In this document: positions 15,035-28,200 of the stretch, in pieces
Layout: each line of letters opens with the position of its first letter
How positions within the stretch are numbered: the stretch's first letter is position 1
From: Panorpa germanica
Lineage: Eukaryota > Arthropoda > Insecta > Mecoptera > Panorpidae
Assembly: GCA_963678705.1 (NCBI GenBank)
Contig: OY783203.1
Coordinates: 27,324,535-27,388,534 of the forward strand
DNA length: 64,000 nt
Direction: 5' to 3'
The notes under the pieces: model-generated
The model's database searches: none
What the model was told of the DNA's origin: nothing
Seen by the model: the letters and a program-made list of their open reading frames with translations, nothing else
Program-made: the position numbers and the translations under genes

Positions 15035-16633
15035 ACAGATCACAGATAAATAATTGAAGTATTCAAATTCAATTTAAAAATTATTTTTTTGTGTCTGCAA
15101 ACTATTTTGTATTTTTGATATAGTTTATTAATTTTGATATATATTATTTGTAGACTAGAGAATATTTTTCTTGTTTCTTGAGAACTTGTTTCGCTCCGCA
15201 ACAAAATTGTATTATTAAATTTATTTGCAGTTATTTAAAATACTTGTCTGTGTTTTTTTTAAGCATAAATAATTTTAAAGGGCGAAGGATAATATGGAAT
15301 ATTCAAGATAATATATTAATTTTAATATACATACATTATATCGTCGATACTTTGGTCGTTACGTCGGAACACGGAACACGCTGTAGACGAGACTTTTACC
15401 GTCTATTGCGGGTGGCGTAGTAGGGCGCACCACTAAAAGGACGTTAAATATATTTAATATTAAATAAGGTTCTAAGTTACTTCAGTTGTTAATATATTAA
15501 CAACTGAAGTAACTTAGAACCTAAGAATACTGAACAAATCAGCTACTAGTGCTGATTAATTAATTTTAGGTGGAAACAAACAAACGACCTTCTTTAGACA
15601 ATCTCCTTAAACAATGTATTCAGAACGGGTCATGAAATTATATAGAGAGGCGTACCCTTGAACAAGATTCGCTTCATACAAAATTAATAGTGCTTTCTTC
15701 ACAACCTTTTAAGTGGTGTGTCAATTTTTCTACGAAAAGAAAAAGTCTGTCTACAGACTCTTGGCTTATATCGGTATTTTGTAATTTGGACAACCGATTT
15801 TATTTATCGTAAACCAACGTGATCTAACGTTCCTGAGATCCGTTACTAAACAGGTTCGAATTCTGGATGATTATGGATATTTATCCAGAATGAATAAACG
15901 AACGCGCATTTGTAGATCATGGGTAAGAAAAGTATGTGAAGTGGCTTTTTGTGGTCGCGCTTCTGTCACCAGAGATAATATGTGTACCAATTTGTACTAC
16001 CAACATAAAGACTGATAAAGATTTCATACGATATGAGGTTCTAAGAATATTTATTGTGGCAGTGCTAAATTTTTCTTGTCAGACCTTGTGAGTGACAAAA
16101 TATTTAGGTAAATGGTATTTTTATCTAATATTAAGTAGAATAGTTGCTGATTATAAATCTCTGTTCATAAAGGTGATAATTGACTTGCTTATTAATTTCT
16201 CCAAAGTTACTGTTTTGCATTACTCAGAATTCCTTCATATGCCAGATATTTTGCTTCAAGAAATGCCGCGTTCTAATTCTTATTGGTATGCGAGTTAATG
16301 CTAAATATTTGTTAGTAAATCGTGTCAAATACGTTGTTAATGGTATGGGTTGGTATGTGAATCAAGTGTAATCCGTCTTATATTTTTGTTATATGTATTA
16401 TTCAACAATCTTCTTTTCTGATAACCTAGCTTTTTACATCGGTAACATAATTCCATCCATGAGGATTAAAAGTACATAAATACCATCTTGTTTCAAATAT
16501 ATTTTGAATTAGTAGGTGATGGCTTATTCTATTTACATGTTAAACTTATTTGCGAATTTTTTTATATTTATTCGTATTGATTGAATTATTTTTTCACAGG
16601 CACTACGACAATTTCTTTAAATTTTCTCCAACT
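15035..16633. other. Intergenic CFAP91-ZC3H11A with palindrome
   Basis: This 1.6 kb interval holds the CFAP91 3' UTR and the ZC3H11A promoter. A likely 5' UTR acceptor (TTTTTTCACAG) ends at 16600, 33 bp before the ZC3H11A ATG, so an upstream non-coding exon of that gene is probable. The interval from 15340 to 15440 is locally GC-richer (repeated CGTCGGAACACGGAACACG-type sequence). No other coding exon was found. Confidence 0.5.
15467..15522. repeat. 56-bp perfect palindrome
   Basis: The arms AGGTTCTAAGTTACTTCAG and CTGAAGTAACTTAGAACCT are exact inverse complements, and the inner TTGTTAATATATTAACAA is itself a palindrome, so all 28 base pairs match with no spacer. It lies in the CFAP91-ZC3H11A gap. 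A related half-motif, GGTTCTAAGAATAT, occurs about 550 bp downstream near 16036. Confidence 0.9.
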
Positions 16634-18410
16634 ATGGACACACCACGAAGATTTAATGACTGCTATTATTACTACTACAGTACATGTAATAAGGTAAATA
16701 ATACAAAAATTTGTACGATGAATCATGAAACACAAACCTTTTTAAATGAATAAATTATTTTTCCTCATATAAAGTGTGTGAAGAAAGATTGCATGAAAGT
16801 GTGCATGTATAAATAATTGTCTTTATAATTCAGGGAGAAGCATGCCCCTTTCGTCACGAACCAGCTTCATTGAAATGTGAAATTATATGTCAGGATTGGC
16901 TTCATGGTAAATGTCATAATTTAAAATGTACACTACGTCATATGGAGTTACGAGTAAGTTTCTTATTTCTGTATGGCATGTTTAAATTGTGGGCAGGTAT
17001 ATCAATCTTTAGAAGGATTTGTTTTATTTATATTGAAGATTTAAATGAGCGTCAAATATTTCAATTTTTCGTATACAGTAATAATTCTTTATAATTACAG
17101 AAAGATAGAAGTAACATACCATGTTATTGGGAAGATCAGCCGAGTGGTTGCACAAAACCACATTGTTCTTTCCAGCACAATTTGGATAGACAAAGAGCAG
17201 AATTTATGGTTAGGCATCTTGGATTGGAACAAACTGTTATTCCTCCGTCATCTACTTCCATTGGACCGCAACACCAACAACAGACTCGTCCACGTCCTCG
17301 TAAAAATTTTGAATACAATAAGAGTATGTTTGCAGCATATTGTTACTGTTTGCACATTGTTATTATTTTCTTATATTAATTTTTACTCTTCAACATACAG
17401 GGAATGAGCCTGTTACATCTACAGAATCACCATATCAAACTGACCCTTCTGTGCCAGTATCATCAGACGATCAAGAAACATACGTATCTGCTGATTGTGG
17501 AGAAAAAAGACTCGTGACCACTACCATTCCTGATCCAGTGTCCAACACGATGCCTTACAATTCGGGCATGGAGTCTATCATAGTTAGTATTGAAGAAGGT
17601 ATGCGTTTGTACTAAGTATGTCGAAATAAGTAATGTCAGGCTCTATTTTATGTTCAAAAAAAAAATAATTAGTTTCATTAAATAGGGTTATAACCCAACT
17701 CGGTGCTAAGAAAATATAACACACCTAGAAGATTTCTAATAAAAATGTGGATTTTATATTAAATCCAGGTTCCTATTTCATAAAGCAAACCCACATAGGT
17801 AAATGCAGCTCTGTTAAGCTAAAATAACAATTATTGTTTTCTTATAAAAGAATCATATTTTTTTTCTTATTAGTAATATGTGGCGTAGGAAGCCTCCTTG
17901 TGTTAATTTAATGACTGAAATAGATTTTTTAAAATGATAATGAACTGTTGATAACAGGAAACATTACGTTTGAAATGTTGTAAATATCAAATCAGATTAA
18001 TAGCCAACGCTTTGTAATAAGCTTCACGGTTAGTGAAAATAATTTTACTGCTTCTCCTTTATTCGAAAAACGTTAAATAATTTATTTTAACTAGAAACAA
18101 ATAAATCACACTAAATATAAGCAAAATATTTTTACTTCATCTTGTGTACATTTTTGGTTAATTAGTTGAGTCAATAAAAATGTTAATACGAAATGTGATT
18201 TGGATAAGCGAATCTCTTTCAATAATGTTTGACCTTCAGTAAAATAAGTTTAAATTTTGAAATAATTTTTTTATTATTTGAACTTGTAAAAATAACGGAA
18301 AAGAATATTTATTTTATTTATTTTATTTATAATATAAATATAATAGCAATGTTAACTTTATTTTATATTAATTATAATTATCTGTTATTGAAATGAATAT
18401 ATATTACATG

Positions 18411-18476
<66 letters not shown>

Positions 18477-18613
18477 CATATATATATATATACATATATA
18501 TATGTATATGTATGCATATAATATGTAAATATATAATAGATAGGTATGTACATATAATATATATAGATATATAATATATATATATAGATATATAATATAT
18601 ATATATATATATA

Positions 18614-18663
<50 letters not shown>

Positions 18664-20394
18664 GTATATATATATGTTTGTTTGTATATAATATATATAT
18701 TTATCATATATGTGTGTGTGCATTTGTATATATTTTTGTATAATGTATATATCTGTATATATGAATGTGTGTGCATATATCTGTATATATCTTTATATAT
18801 TAGAGCATATTTATATATACATATATATATTTAGAATATTTGTTGAAATTACTTAGAAATAAATTGTATTATTTGGTTTATGTATTAAAGCAATTGGAAA
18901 CAATAAAAATTTGTATTGAATCAAAAACACTGTAATTTTTACTTGACTACTTCGTTATATCTCTCATTCTTTTCCTATATCTGTATGATACTACTATATT
19001 TTATTATTGTAAAAAGTAGTGTTAGACCTGTCATTTGCATTGCCTCTGCTCCGTTGGTCCAGTTGTTTTAATCATCTACAAATAACTAAAACACACTGTG
19101 ACTTTAGAAATTCAGTTTTGAATATAAATTATAAAAAATTATAATTTAGATCAAAACATTTTGGTGGATATTAAAGTTAACAACGCTAAAACAATACAAT
19201 AGTTACTTATTACTTAACAACTACAGATAGGTATATTTAAAATCATATTGAGCATGTAAGTTTGCATTTTATTTTGTAATAACTAATAATAGTATCTTTG
19301 CTATTTTAGTATTTACTTGTATAATGAAATAAAATATATAATTAAATTTATTTTACAGATAATTGCATAATTATTTGTACTTTGGCTTATTTAGTTTGCT
19401 GTATAAAATAGTCTTATATATTTTATTTGCTGCTTACACTTTTTTTTCGTTTCAATAAATGAGATACACAGAACTGTAGTTTTCGAAGGTACACTTTATT
19501 AACCACGTTAATAAACGAAACTGATGTAATTCGATTTGTGTGTGTAAACAAGTGTAAGATGTATTAATGAACAGTAGTAAACTAATTACAGATTCTGACA
19601 ACGAGACTCCGCTTTCGAAACCAGTACCTGCGAAGACTGAAACTATTCACATAAAAACTTTGGAAGAAATTCGATTAGAACGTATTCAAAAAGAATCAGC
19701 CGCGTATTATCAATACACGGAAAGTACAGAAGAAGAAACAAAATTGAATACGGCGTGTCAAGGAAAACCTATAAAGCGAAGCGTTATGGATCGTTTAAGC
19801 ACTAGATATCCCAGCGCTATTACTCAGGAAGATTTCAAAGGAGTTAAATCAAGAGAAGTGAAGAGAAAACAGTTTGATACTGATGCTCGAAGTGAAATTA
19901 TAAATAAAAGACGAAAAATATTTCCTTTGAAAAGTGTTATTGGTAATATCAAACATCCACGGCGAATTGTATTAGCTCCAGATTGTGATATCCCCAGCAG
20001 ACTACAGAACATACTATCGCCAGATCCTGAAAGTGAACCTGAGGAGCTTAATGAGATCCAAAATAAAATAAAAATCAATAAGAAATCTGTTAGTAATATC
20101 AAACAACGCCTTAATAATGGTAGGATCTACATTAACCCAAATTATAAGAGCATTAATAATTGTAGAAGACCAGACAAAATAATTTCGCCGCAACTTGATT
20201 TCACTATTAAGACATTGCAAGAAATTCGTGAGGACAGAAATAGAAAATTGCTTCAAACCACTGATGAAGATATGCAAATTTTTGATTGTCCCATGTCAAA
20301 CCAGACTGAACATACAAATCCCACCGACAATAAAAATATACATCTTACTGAATTTAATCTTCCGGCTGATATGGGAGAAATTGATGAATTATAA
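16634..20394 (+). CDS. ZC3H11A: Zinc finger CCCH domain protein 11A homologue
   Basis: Five coding exons: 16634-16693, 16834-16953, 17101-17323, 17401-17598 and 19592-20394, giving 1404 nt, 467 residues. Three N-terminal CCCH fingers are visible: C10-x7-C18-x5-C24-x3-H28, C39-x7-C47-x4-C52-x3-H56 and C68-x8-C77-x4-C82-x3-H86, with the family phrase [12 protein letters not shown]. The last exon has two copies of the ZC3H11A motif, [18 protein letters not shown] (about residue 219) and [16 protein letters not shown] (about residue 404). ZC3H11A associates with the TREX complex and aids nuclear mRNA export. The fourth and fifth exons join in phase 1 across a 2 kb intron with a TA microsatellite. 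The ATG at 19567 inside the last open frame is not the start, because the acceptor is at 19591. The protein is shorter than the human one (about 810 residues). Confidence 0.9.
17599..19591 (+). other. ZC3H11A intron 4
   Basis: The intron joins IVSIEE to [15 protein letters not shown]. It is AT-rich and contains the microsatellite at 18412-18835. No other gene is evident. Confidence 0.75.
18412..18835. repeat. (TA)n / TATG compound microsatellite
   Basis: More than 400 bp of alternating TA interspersed with TATG, TGTG and ATAG variants. The open frames it produces (long runs of Tyr, Ile and His) are artefacts of the repeat. Confidence 0.95.
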
Positions 20395-22232
20395 TCATTT
20401 TGTAAATACTATTTTCTATTTTCTATTTAACGCCATGAATTGTTTTAAAAAGACGAGACCCAATAATGATATTTTATATTCAGTTATCATCTATAGTTGT
20501 TATGAGTATATATTTAATTAAAATAATATTAAAAAAATAATAAATTGTAATTTTCAAGGTTTGTAATAATTTCTATAAACATTGTTAAATTTATAATCGT
20601 TTTATATTAGTTAGTAGCCGTTCTGATGTGTTATGTTTTAAGTCATGAGTTTGTTATTTTTATATTACTATTATTAGCCTTTTTTAAAGCCAGTTTAACT
20701 GAACAAACGTTTTGTTAAACCGTTCGAATACCTTACGGTTTCACAGATGAATTTTTTCAAATTAAAGCTTTAGTTGACATTTTTTTTGTAGCAATTATGA
20801 GAAAGTGAGATAATTTCATCTTGTTAGAATTACTTTTTTGTTCTGCCGATAGAACTTATTCTAAGTGAAACTTGGTAAAAAGGAAAAGGAAATGAAGTCA
20901 TTAAATTTTTCAGTTTCAAACAGTTATACGCAATTTACTCTTTTGATGAGGAATTTAACCAATGAATCTATAACAAATAGAATGTCCTTTGCATTAAGAT
21001 TTGTTATTTTTGGCTGTGACATTACTATCTTATTTTCATGTTATTGTTATCGATCAAAGTGACTAGAATACACCTAATAATATTTTTCATATTGTTATAT
21101 ACACTAAATCAAAACGTGTATTTTTATCACTGTTACTTCATGACGCTTAAAGGTCAAAATGTTATAATAAATGAGATACCTACAAAGGTCACTTAGTGAA
21201 TTTTTCATTTTAATTAAAATATTTATTTACATGTTAATTGTTATAAATTAATAATATGTACGAATAATACCCTTTGTAATACATATTTTTATAATATCGT
21301 AGATATAGTAAATCAATAAAATACAGGGCTGTATATTGTACAATAAATACGTAAAAGGCTAAAAAATAAATTTCATGAAATATGCGACTGTTAAACAATC
21401 AGTAGATTCATTTAATTTTTTTATATTATGTAAAAGTACTATATTGTTAAATAAAATATAAAATTTCTATTATTCTTTTATTATATTTTTATTATATTTA
21501 CAGTATCTACACTTGTTTCAATATCAATTCAACATTATATTACACAAATTTATTTGAAGATAATTATTAATAAGGATAATATTTTTTGGAACCATAACTG
21601 AGATCGTTAAGGCAGCAATATTTCAATGCTTGGCTACTACAACGATCCATAAGCTGCGTCTATATTATAGTTCTATTAATTTTTAGGTTGACGTAGTTAA
21701 ATATTATTAAATAAATATTTCATAGCACCATTTAAATAATGTTAAACATAAATAGGCAGTTCAATTAAATTAAATTTTGAAGTAATATTTTTATATTAAT
21801 ATAAGTCACACTATCGTTTGAACTTCTATTAATATAATATCGTTTGATTTTAAAAACGTAATTCAGGTTGCCTGCTCTCCAGGCTTTAAAATATATATAT
21901 ATTTAAACCTAATGTGCCATCTATTAATCAGTAGTACATAATGGAATAGTTTATATTTTGTTTAACAGGTATCGGGCCTATCATTCATAAGCGTCTGACA
22001 CTTTTTACATACAACTACTTTAACGTTCGAGTATATCAAAATGTTTTCTAACTTTATTTTGAATTTATTTGGGGAACAGATAAAATAAACTATACATTTT
22101 TATTAATTTTATAAATATAACTTTAATAAATATATTTCTTAGGTAACATTAACATTAAAAATAGATGTTGCAAATAATTAGACTAAAATGAAAACAAATC
22201 ATTTACAATTTTAATGGACTCTATGAATGAAA
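20395..22232. other. Intergenic between ZC3H11A and the sushi-fibrinogen gene (convergent 3' ends)
   Basis: The two flanking genes converge here, so both 3' UTRs lie in this 1.8 kb AT-rich stretch. Reading frames present have no recognisable homology. Nothing else is supported. Confidence 0.5.
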
Positions 22233-25200
22233 TTAAGATGATTTTCTTATCAACATCCTGGCGGATTTTAGTGAAGCTGTGTTGTTGAACATGTGGTACC
22301 AGTACATTGCATTGGAATCTAAAACAGCCGAGGTGTAGTATATACCGGTCGGATGACTGCAAAGAAAATATGATTTCATGAAAATTAACGGTTCAAAGTT
22401 TAGTGAAATTTTTCATAGAATTGCACCACAACACACAACTCATCATAATAAACAATTTGGTGATTTGGTCATGTTTTGCGAAGTTTCTGTTGCTATTGCA
22501 CTTTATATGTAGTATGGTTTAACTTTTCCGTCGGATTAATTCTAACAGGTGAAGTGGTTTGCCATTTGTAGTCCAAAATAATGACATTTTATATAAACGA
22601 CTATGACTGAACTCGAAGCGAACTCTTTCATGACAAAAATTCATTGATTTTTATAAAAATTATTACGAATGGAGTCCAAATTGTTTACTGAGATAGCTGT
22701 ACACAATTCTCTTAACGTACGACGTTAATACGAAATGAATTACTGCATTGCGTTACTTTGACTAAGAATATACTCTTTCCTTACCTGAAGTGACAATTGT
22801 TATACCACCAGCCACCTTTCCATTTCTCTGCGCAGTTCTCAGTGGATCCATCCTGGTCTTTGTCGTATGTTGAGAACATCATTTCATAGTGATGTTCTAA
22901 CGAATCGCCTGTAACATTAACAATTTTAGTTTGTAGCAAAATGTAAAGGTTTGAGCGTATTTATTATCTCTTTAATTAACGCCAATAAATTTACCAGCAG
23001 TTCCAGCAAATCCACCACCTGATAGCGTGTATCCTTTCATGACGTCGCTTACAAAGAATTTACTATACCGGGCAAACTTCTTCTCGCCGTTGTAGGCGTT
23101 TAAGTCGACGTATAATTCATAGGCTCCGCGGTTGGTAATCTAAAATCAGAAGCAAGTAATATTGAATAGTTCAAAAAAATTTAGAAATGAAATTTTAATA
23201 AATATAAAAATAAAGCCCTCACATGGTGAATCTTTTCAAGACCTAGCCAATATTCTGCAGAAGCTGAACCGAACCCGTCAGTATACTCCTGATAGTTCTT
23301 CTCGAAATTAACCGAGCCGTCAAATCTGGATAAAATCACCTAAAGGAAAGATTGAAAGTTTTTATATTAGATAAAAATGCTGGTATATGTTTATAGTAAT
23401 GGGTAAATATTAGACTTACAGTCCATTTTCCTCCAAGCAGGTCCATATCACAGTAAGCCTCGAACGGAGCACATCCTGGAGGTTGAATTTTGTACACACC
23501 AGATTTTGAACCTTCTACACCGCTACAATCCTCAACAGATTCTAAAAATCAGAAAATCGTTGTTAAAAATATTGAATAAGAGTAAGTTAAAATTAAAATG
23601 GTAATTTTTGTAAATTCTTACGTTGAGGTATACATTGAGGTAGTTGATTGGACCACTTTTCATCAATACAAGTTGATGAAACCATTCCAACCAAAGTATA
23701 TTTTGGGTCACATGAAAATTGTATCACGCTCAAGTCCTTCACTGTTTGACCAGGAGTTGGAGGTACATCGGATCCTTGGATGCGATATCGTCCGTTAGTT
23801 TGGAACGCGGGTAAAACACACACTTTGTTTCCTATAAATATTCAATACAATAAAGTACGGACATGTAGGAGCTATAAAATGCAATTGGATTGGATTAAAA
23901 TTACCATTGCAAACTGGTACTGCGGATGACCACTTTCCTGAAGCGCAAGTGCTAGTTAGTTTACCGACTAATTCCCAACCGTCTTTACATACGAATTTCA
24001 AAGTTGACCACTCCTCTACAACATCACCCGGCTGTGGAACAGTTGCTGAACCAATTAAGACATAACTTCCTTCTTGGGGTGGTTTAGGTACTACACAACT
24101 GCCTTTATCTAAAACAAGAAGATTAGATGTAACTATATAATATAACATACTTTGAATGCTAATAATTTTATTATAATTGTATGATTTTTTTACTAACCTA
24201 AGCATAAGGGAACTTCAGACGACCAGTTTCCATGAATACATTTACTTTGCGCCTCACCAACAAGAACTAATCCATCGTAACAAGTAAATTGCAATTGACT
24301 GTATTCAGCAACCGTAGATCCAGGCGTTGGTGGAGTTGATGATCCAATTAGTGTAATGGTTCCTTTAGCCGGTGGCTTAGGAACAATGCAACCAGTTTTC
24401 TCTAAAATAATTAAATAAATTGAAATTTTTCGTAGTTTAAACTTTGAGTAAACGTAGAAATCTAAGCAGAAATAACTATTCAGTTACATACACATTACAT
24501 TTTTTAGTTGATCGAATTTTGTTAAATGAATTCTACGTTTTATGTTCACTGTTCAAATGTGATAGACTACGTATTGAATACATTATCGTAGTTTGATATA
24601 TGTTTTACTTATATTTACCAACGCATCGCGGAACTTCAGTTGTCCATTTTCCTCCTAAGCATGTGCTCTTATCGCTACCAATTAGTTCCAACCCATATTT
24701 ACAGGTATACTCTAAAGTAGTTGCTTCGTCTACACTGGACCCTGCGATTGGTGGAGTGGCTGTCCCAGCTATCGTGTAACAGCCCTTGTCCGGAGGATTG
24801 GGGATAATGCAAGTTTTTGCTCCTAAAAATAAAATGTGTATCATAATAGGAAAAAAAGTTGTAAATTATTTATTTAGAAAAACCTTTGTGGTTTACACTT
24901 TAGTTGAAAAAGTAATTGTTAAATGTATACGATACGATATATGTAACGAAGAATATAAATTTGTCTCACCTTCACATTTTGGAACTTCGGTTGTCCATTT
25001 GCCGTTAAAGCAAGTGCTAGTCACGTTGCCAACTATTTGGAATCCTGGGTAACAAACAAACTGAATAGTTTCCTTATCTTCTACCTGGAATCCGGGTTCA
25101 GCAGGATCCGTTGATCCAATTATATCATATTTGCCATTTTGTTGGAATTCGGGCAAGGTACAATACTTAATTTCTGAAAATATAAAAATTATTCATTTTG

Positions 25201-28200
25201 AGTGTTATGTTTATTTAGTGCCGTTGCTTCTTTCAAGATTAAAACTAATTCTTACCTTTGCAAGTGGGCTGCTCACCCAACCACATGCCATTGGTGCAAA
25301 GTGCTAAGGACCCTCCAACTAACGTAAGCTCTCCATTACAAGCAAAGTATATAACTGTCATATCAGGAACCAAGTCACCAGGAGTTGGAAATTCAGTTGA
25401 ACCAATAACTACATATTTACCATTTGCTGGTGGTTTTGGCAACCGACAGTATTTTATTTCTGTAATTTTTTAATAAAAATTAAGTGCTTCATAATAGTCT
25501 TACGAGTGTATTACCACAAGAAATTAATTTGTGTTGTGTACCTTTGCAAGTTGGTGGTTCGGAACTCCACTTTCCTGCTAAACATACACTGCATTCTTGG
25601 CCAACGAGTTGGTACCCAGGTTTACAGCTGTATTGTAAACTCTCTTTCTCGTTTAATACGCCACCAGGAGTTGGACGATTTAACGATCCAATTATAGTGT
25701 AATCTCCATTATCGGGCGGATATGGTATAGTGCAACCAATTATTTCTAAACCAAATAAATACATTTTAATTAATGATAGCAGAATTATACATAGAGGAAA
25801 AGTAATGCAGTAATAATGAACCACCTCTTATTGTGTGTAATATTGTTCCCATTGTTTAAATAACTCACCTTCGCACTTCGGTACTTTAGATGTCCATTGT
25901 CCTCCAGAGCACGTGCTAGTCTCTTTACCCACCAGTTGGTAACCTGGTTTACAGGTAAATTGCAGTGTCTCTTTCTCGGCTATTGTCGTACCAGTTACAG
26001 GTGGATTTCCAGATCCAACTAATGACATGCTTCCTTTATCTGGGGCATAAGGTACGACGCATCCCTTTTGCTCTAAAGCAATTGATTATTTTATAATTTG
26101 TGAGAAAGTACATAAATACATTTTTTTGTATTATTATATTACCTATACACTTGGGAGGGACAATGCTCCATGACCCATCCTTACAGGTGCTACATTGCGA
26201 ACCAACCAACTGGAAGTTTGGCAAGCAGGTATATGTAATGGTTTCCTTCTCTTTCACAGTACCTCCTGGTACTACTGCAGCTCCTGAGCCTGCCAATAAG
26301 TAACTTCCATGTTCAGGGTATGGAGGCAAAGTGCAAGGCTTGAGTTCTGAAATATTAAGTTTTTGTAATTCATTATTTAATATTATTAGAATTTCTTATC
26401 CCTGGATTAACATTTTGAAAAAGGATTAATAATCTTACCAAGACAGATTGGTACTTCACCAAGCCATTGTCCTTCAACGCATACAGATACACCGCCTCCA
26501 ATCAGTTCGCAGTTTTTATTACAAAAGAACGTTAAGACAGTTAAGTCCGGCACCATTGTTCCAGGAATTGGGTTTACCTCGGATTGACCAGCAATTGAAT
26601 AGAAACCATTCTTTGGATGTTGGGGCAGTGAACAGAACTTTGTAATTTCTAAATTTAAATGTTCATGAAATTATTAAAAAATTTATTAAGTGTATTAATT
26701 CAGATGTTACTACTTATAAAGTTTTAATCAAGTACAAATTTGTGGAATAAAGTATGTATAGAGTATATTTAAGCATACAAGAAAACCACAATATTATATA
26801 ACAATGTAACCAGTGGTGGCATTAGCCATTACGAGGTCCCGGGCGGCAGAACTTTGTGAGGCACTTGTTCTTTGTGAAATTTATGTAAATTGAAAGTAAC
26901 TATTTTTGATGATTATTGACGACAAATGCAAAAGTTATAAATAAATAATTGTAGAGTTTTAAAATTTTATATTGAAAGATTTATAAAAGTTAGCAAACAC
27001 AAAGACGACAAATATAAATAATGATAAACTAAGGTAAATGAGTATCTTAGAAGAATACGTATTGATCCTAGTGGGTTTTCTAAAGCGCGAGGTTCAAATA
27101 CCTATACCTCCCAGTAAACATTTTGGAGTCACTTTGACTTCATATTGAAGATGCGTCATGATTTTTTTGTCATAAAAGAGTTCATTTATAGTTCAGTTTC
27201 TCACATTTTTTCATATAAAATGTCTACTTTATCGGCTACAGATGACGGAACCACTCCACCTGTCGGAATACAAATGTAGATAAAGTTGATACGAACTATA
27301 ATTGAAGTGAAATAGTGATAGAAACGTCACTAAATAGGGCACTTCACCAAATTGTTTACTGGGCTATAGTATTGAATTATTCCACTTGGGTTGTTCCGCG
27401 AGAGCGCGAGGCCCCGAGCGGTTGCCCTGCTTGCCACTTCCTAAGGCTGTCTCTGCATGTGACGCAATGTTTTGAATAAATTAATATTTTATCTGTTTCT
27501 TCTTGTTAAAAGAATTTTATTTATAACTGCATTTACCATTTCATATTGGTTTAATCTTTTTAAAAACTATGAGTTTGAAAATATACTTTTCAACTAAATT
27601 TAAAGCTTACCAGCACAACGAGGAACTTCAGGAGTCCATTTTCCTCCAGTGCATGTGATGGTGGAGGTTCCAACAAGTTTGAATCCATCTTTACATTTGT
27701 ATTGCAGTGTAGTCCCTTCACCCACAATAGATCCTGCAATGGGAGGGGAAGACGATCCAATAATGGAATAGTATCCATCTTTTGGTGGATTTGGTACTAC
27801 GCAGTTTTCCGTATCTGGTTCTAAAGAATATTAAAATTATTATAATTTGATATAAGCTAAAGTTGTACTTATGAATTATTAGGCTGTTACACTCACTTAA
27901 GCATGATGGGGCATCTGAGGTCCATTTACCACCTATACATGTGCTGACGTCTTTACCAACCAAGATATATCCCGGTTTGCAAACATATTGTAAAGTTTCT
28001 TTTTCATTAACGGAAGTTCCAGGTACTGGAGTAGATGCTGATCCCAATAGCGTGTAGTCTCCGTTTTGAGGAAAATTAGGCAAAGTGCATTGCTGATTTC
28101 CTGGAAATAATAACAAAATTAGACAATTTGTTGATCTATATAAGTGCCTACGATATAAGTTTCTTATATCATACCTTTTTTGCATGTCGGAAATTTCCCC

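Noticed and set aside
18378-18834. Long open frames rich in Tyr/Ile/His on both strands
   Set aside because: They are translations of the TA/TATG microsatellite.
19567-19591. ATG at 19567 as start of a separate gene
   Set aside because: A TAATTACAG acceptor at 19591 joins the downstream frame in phase to the ZC3H11A zinc-finger exons, and the IKTLEEI motif belongs to that family.
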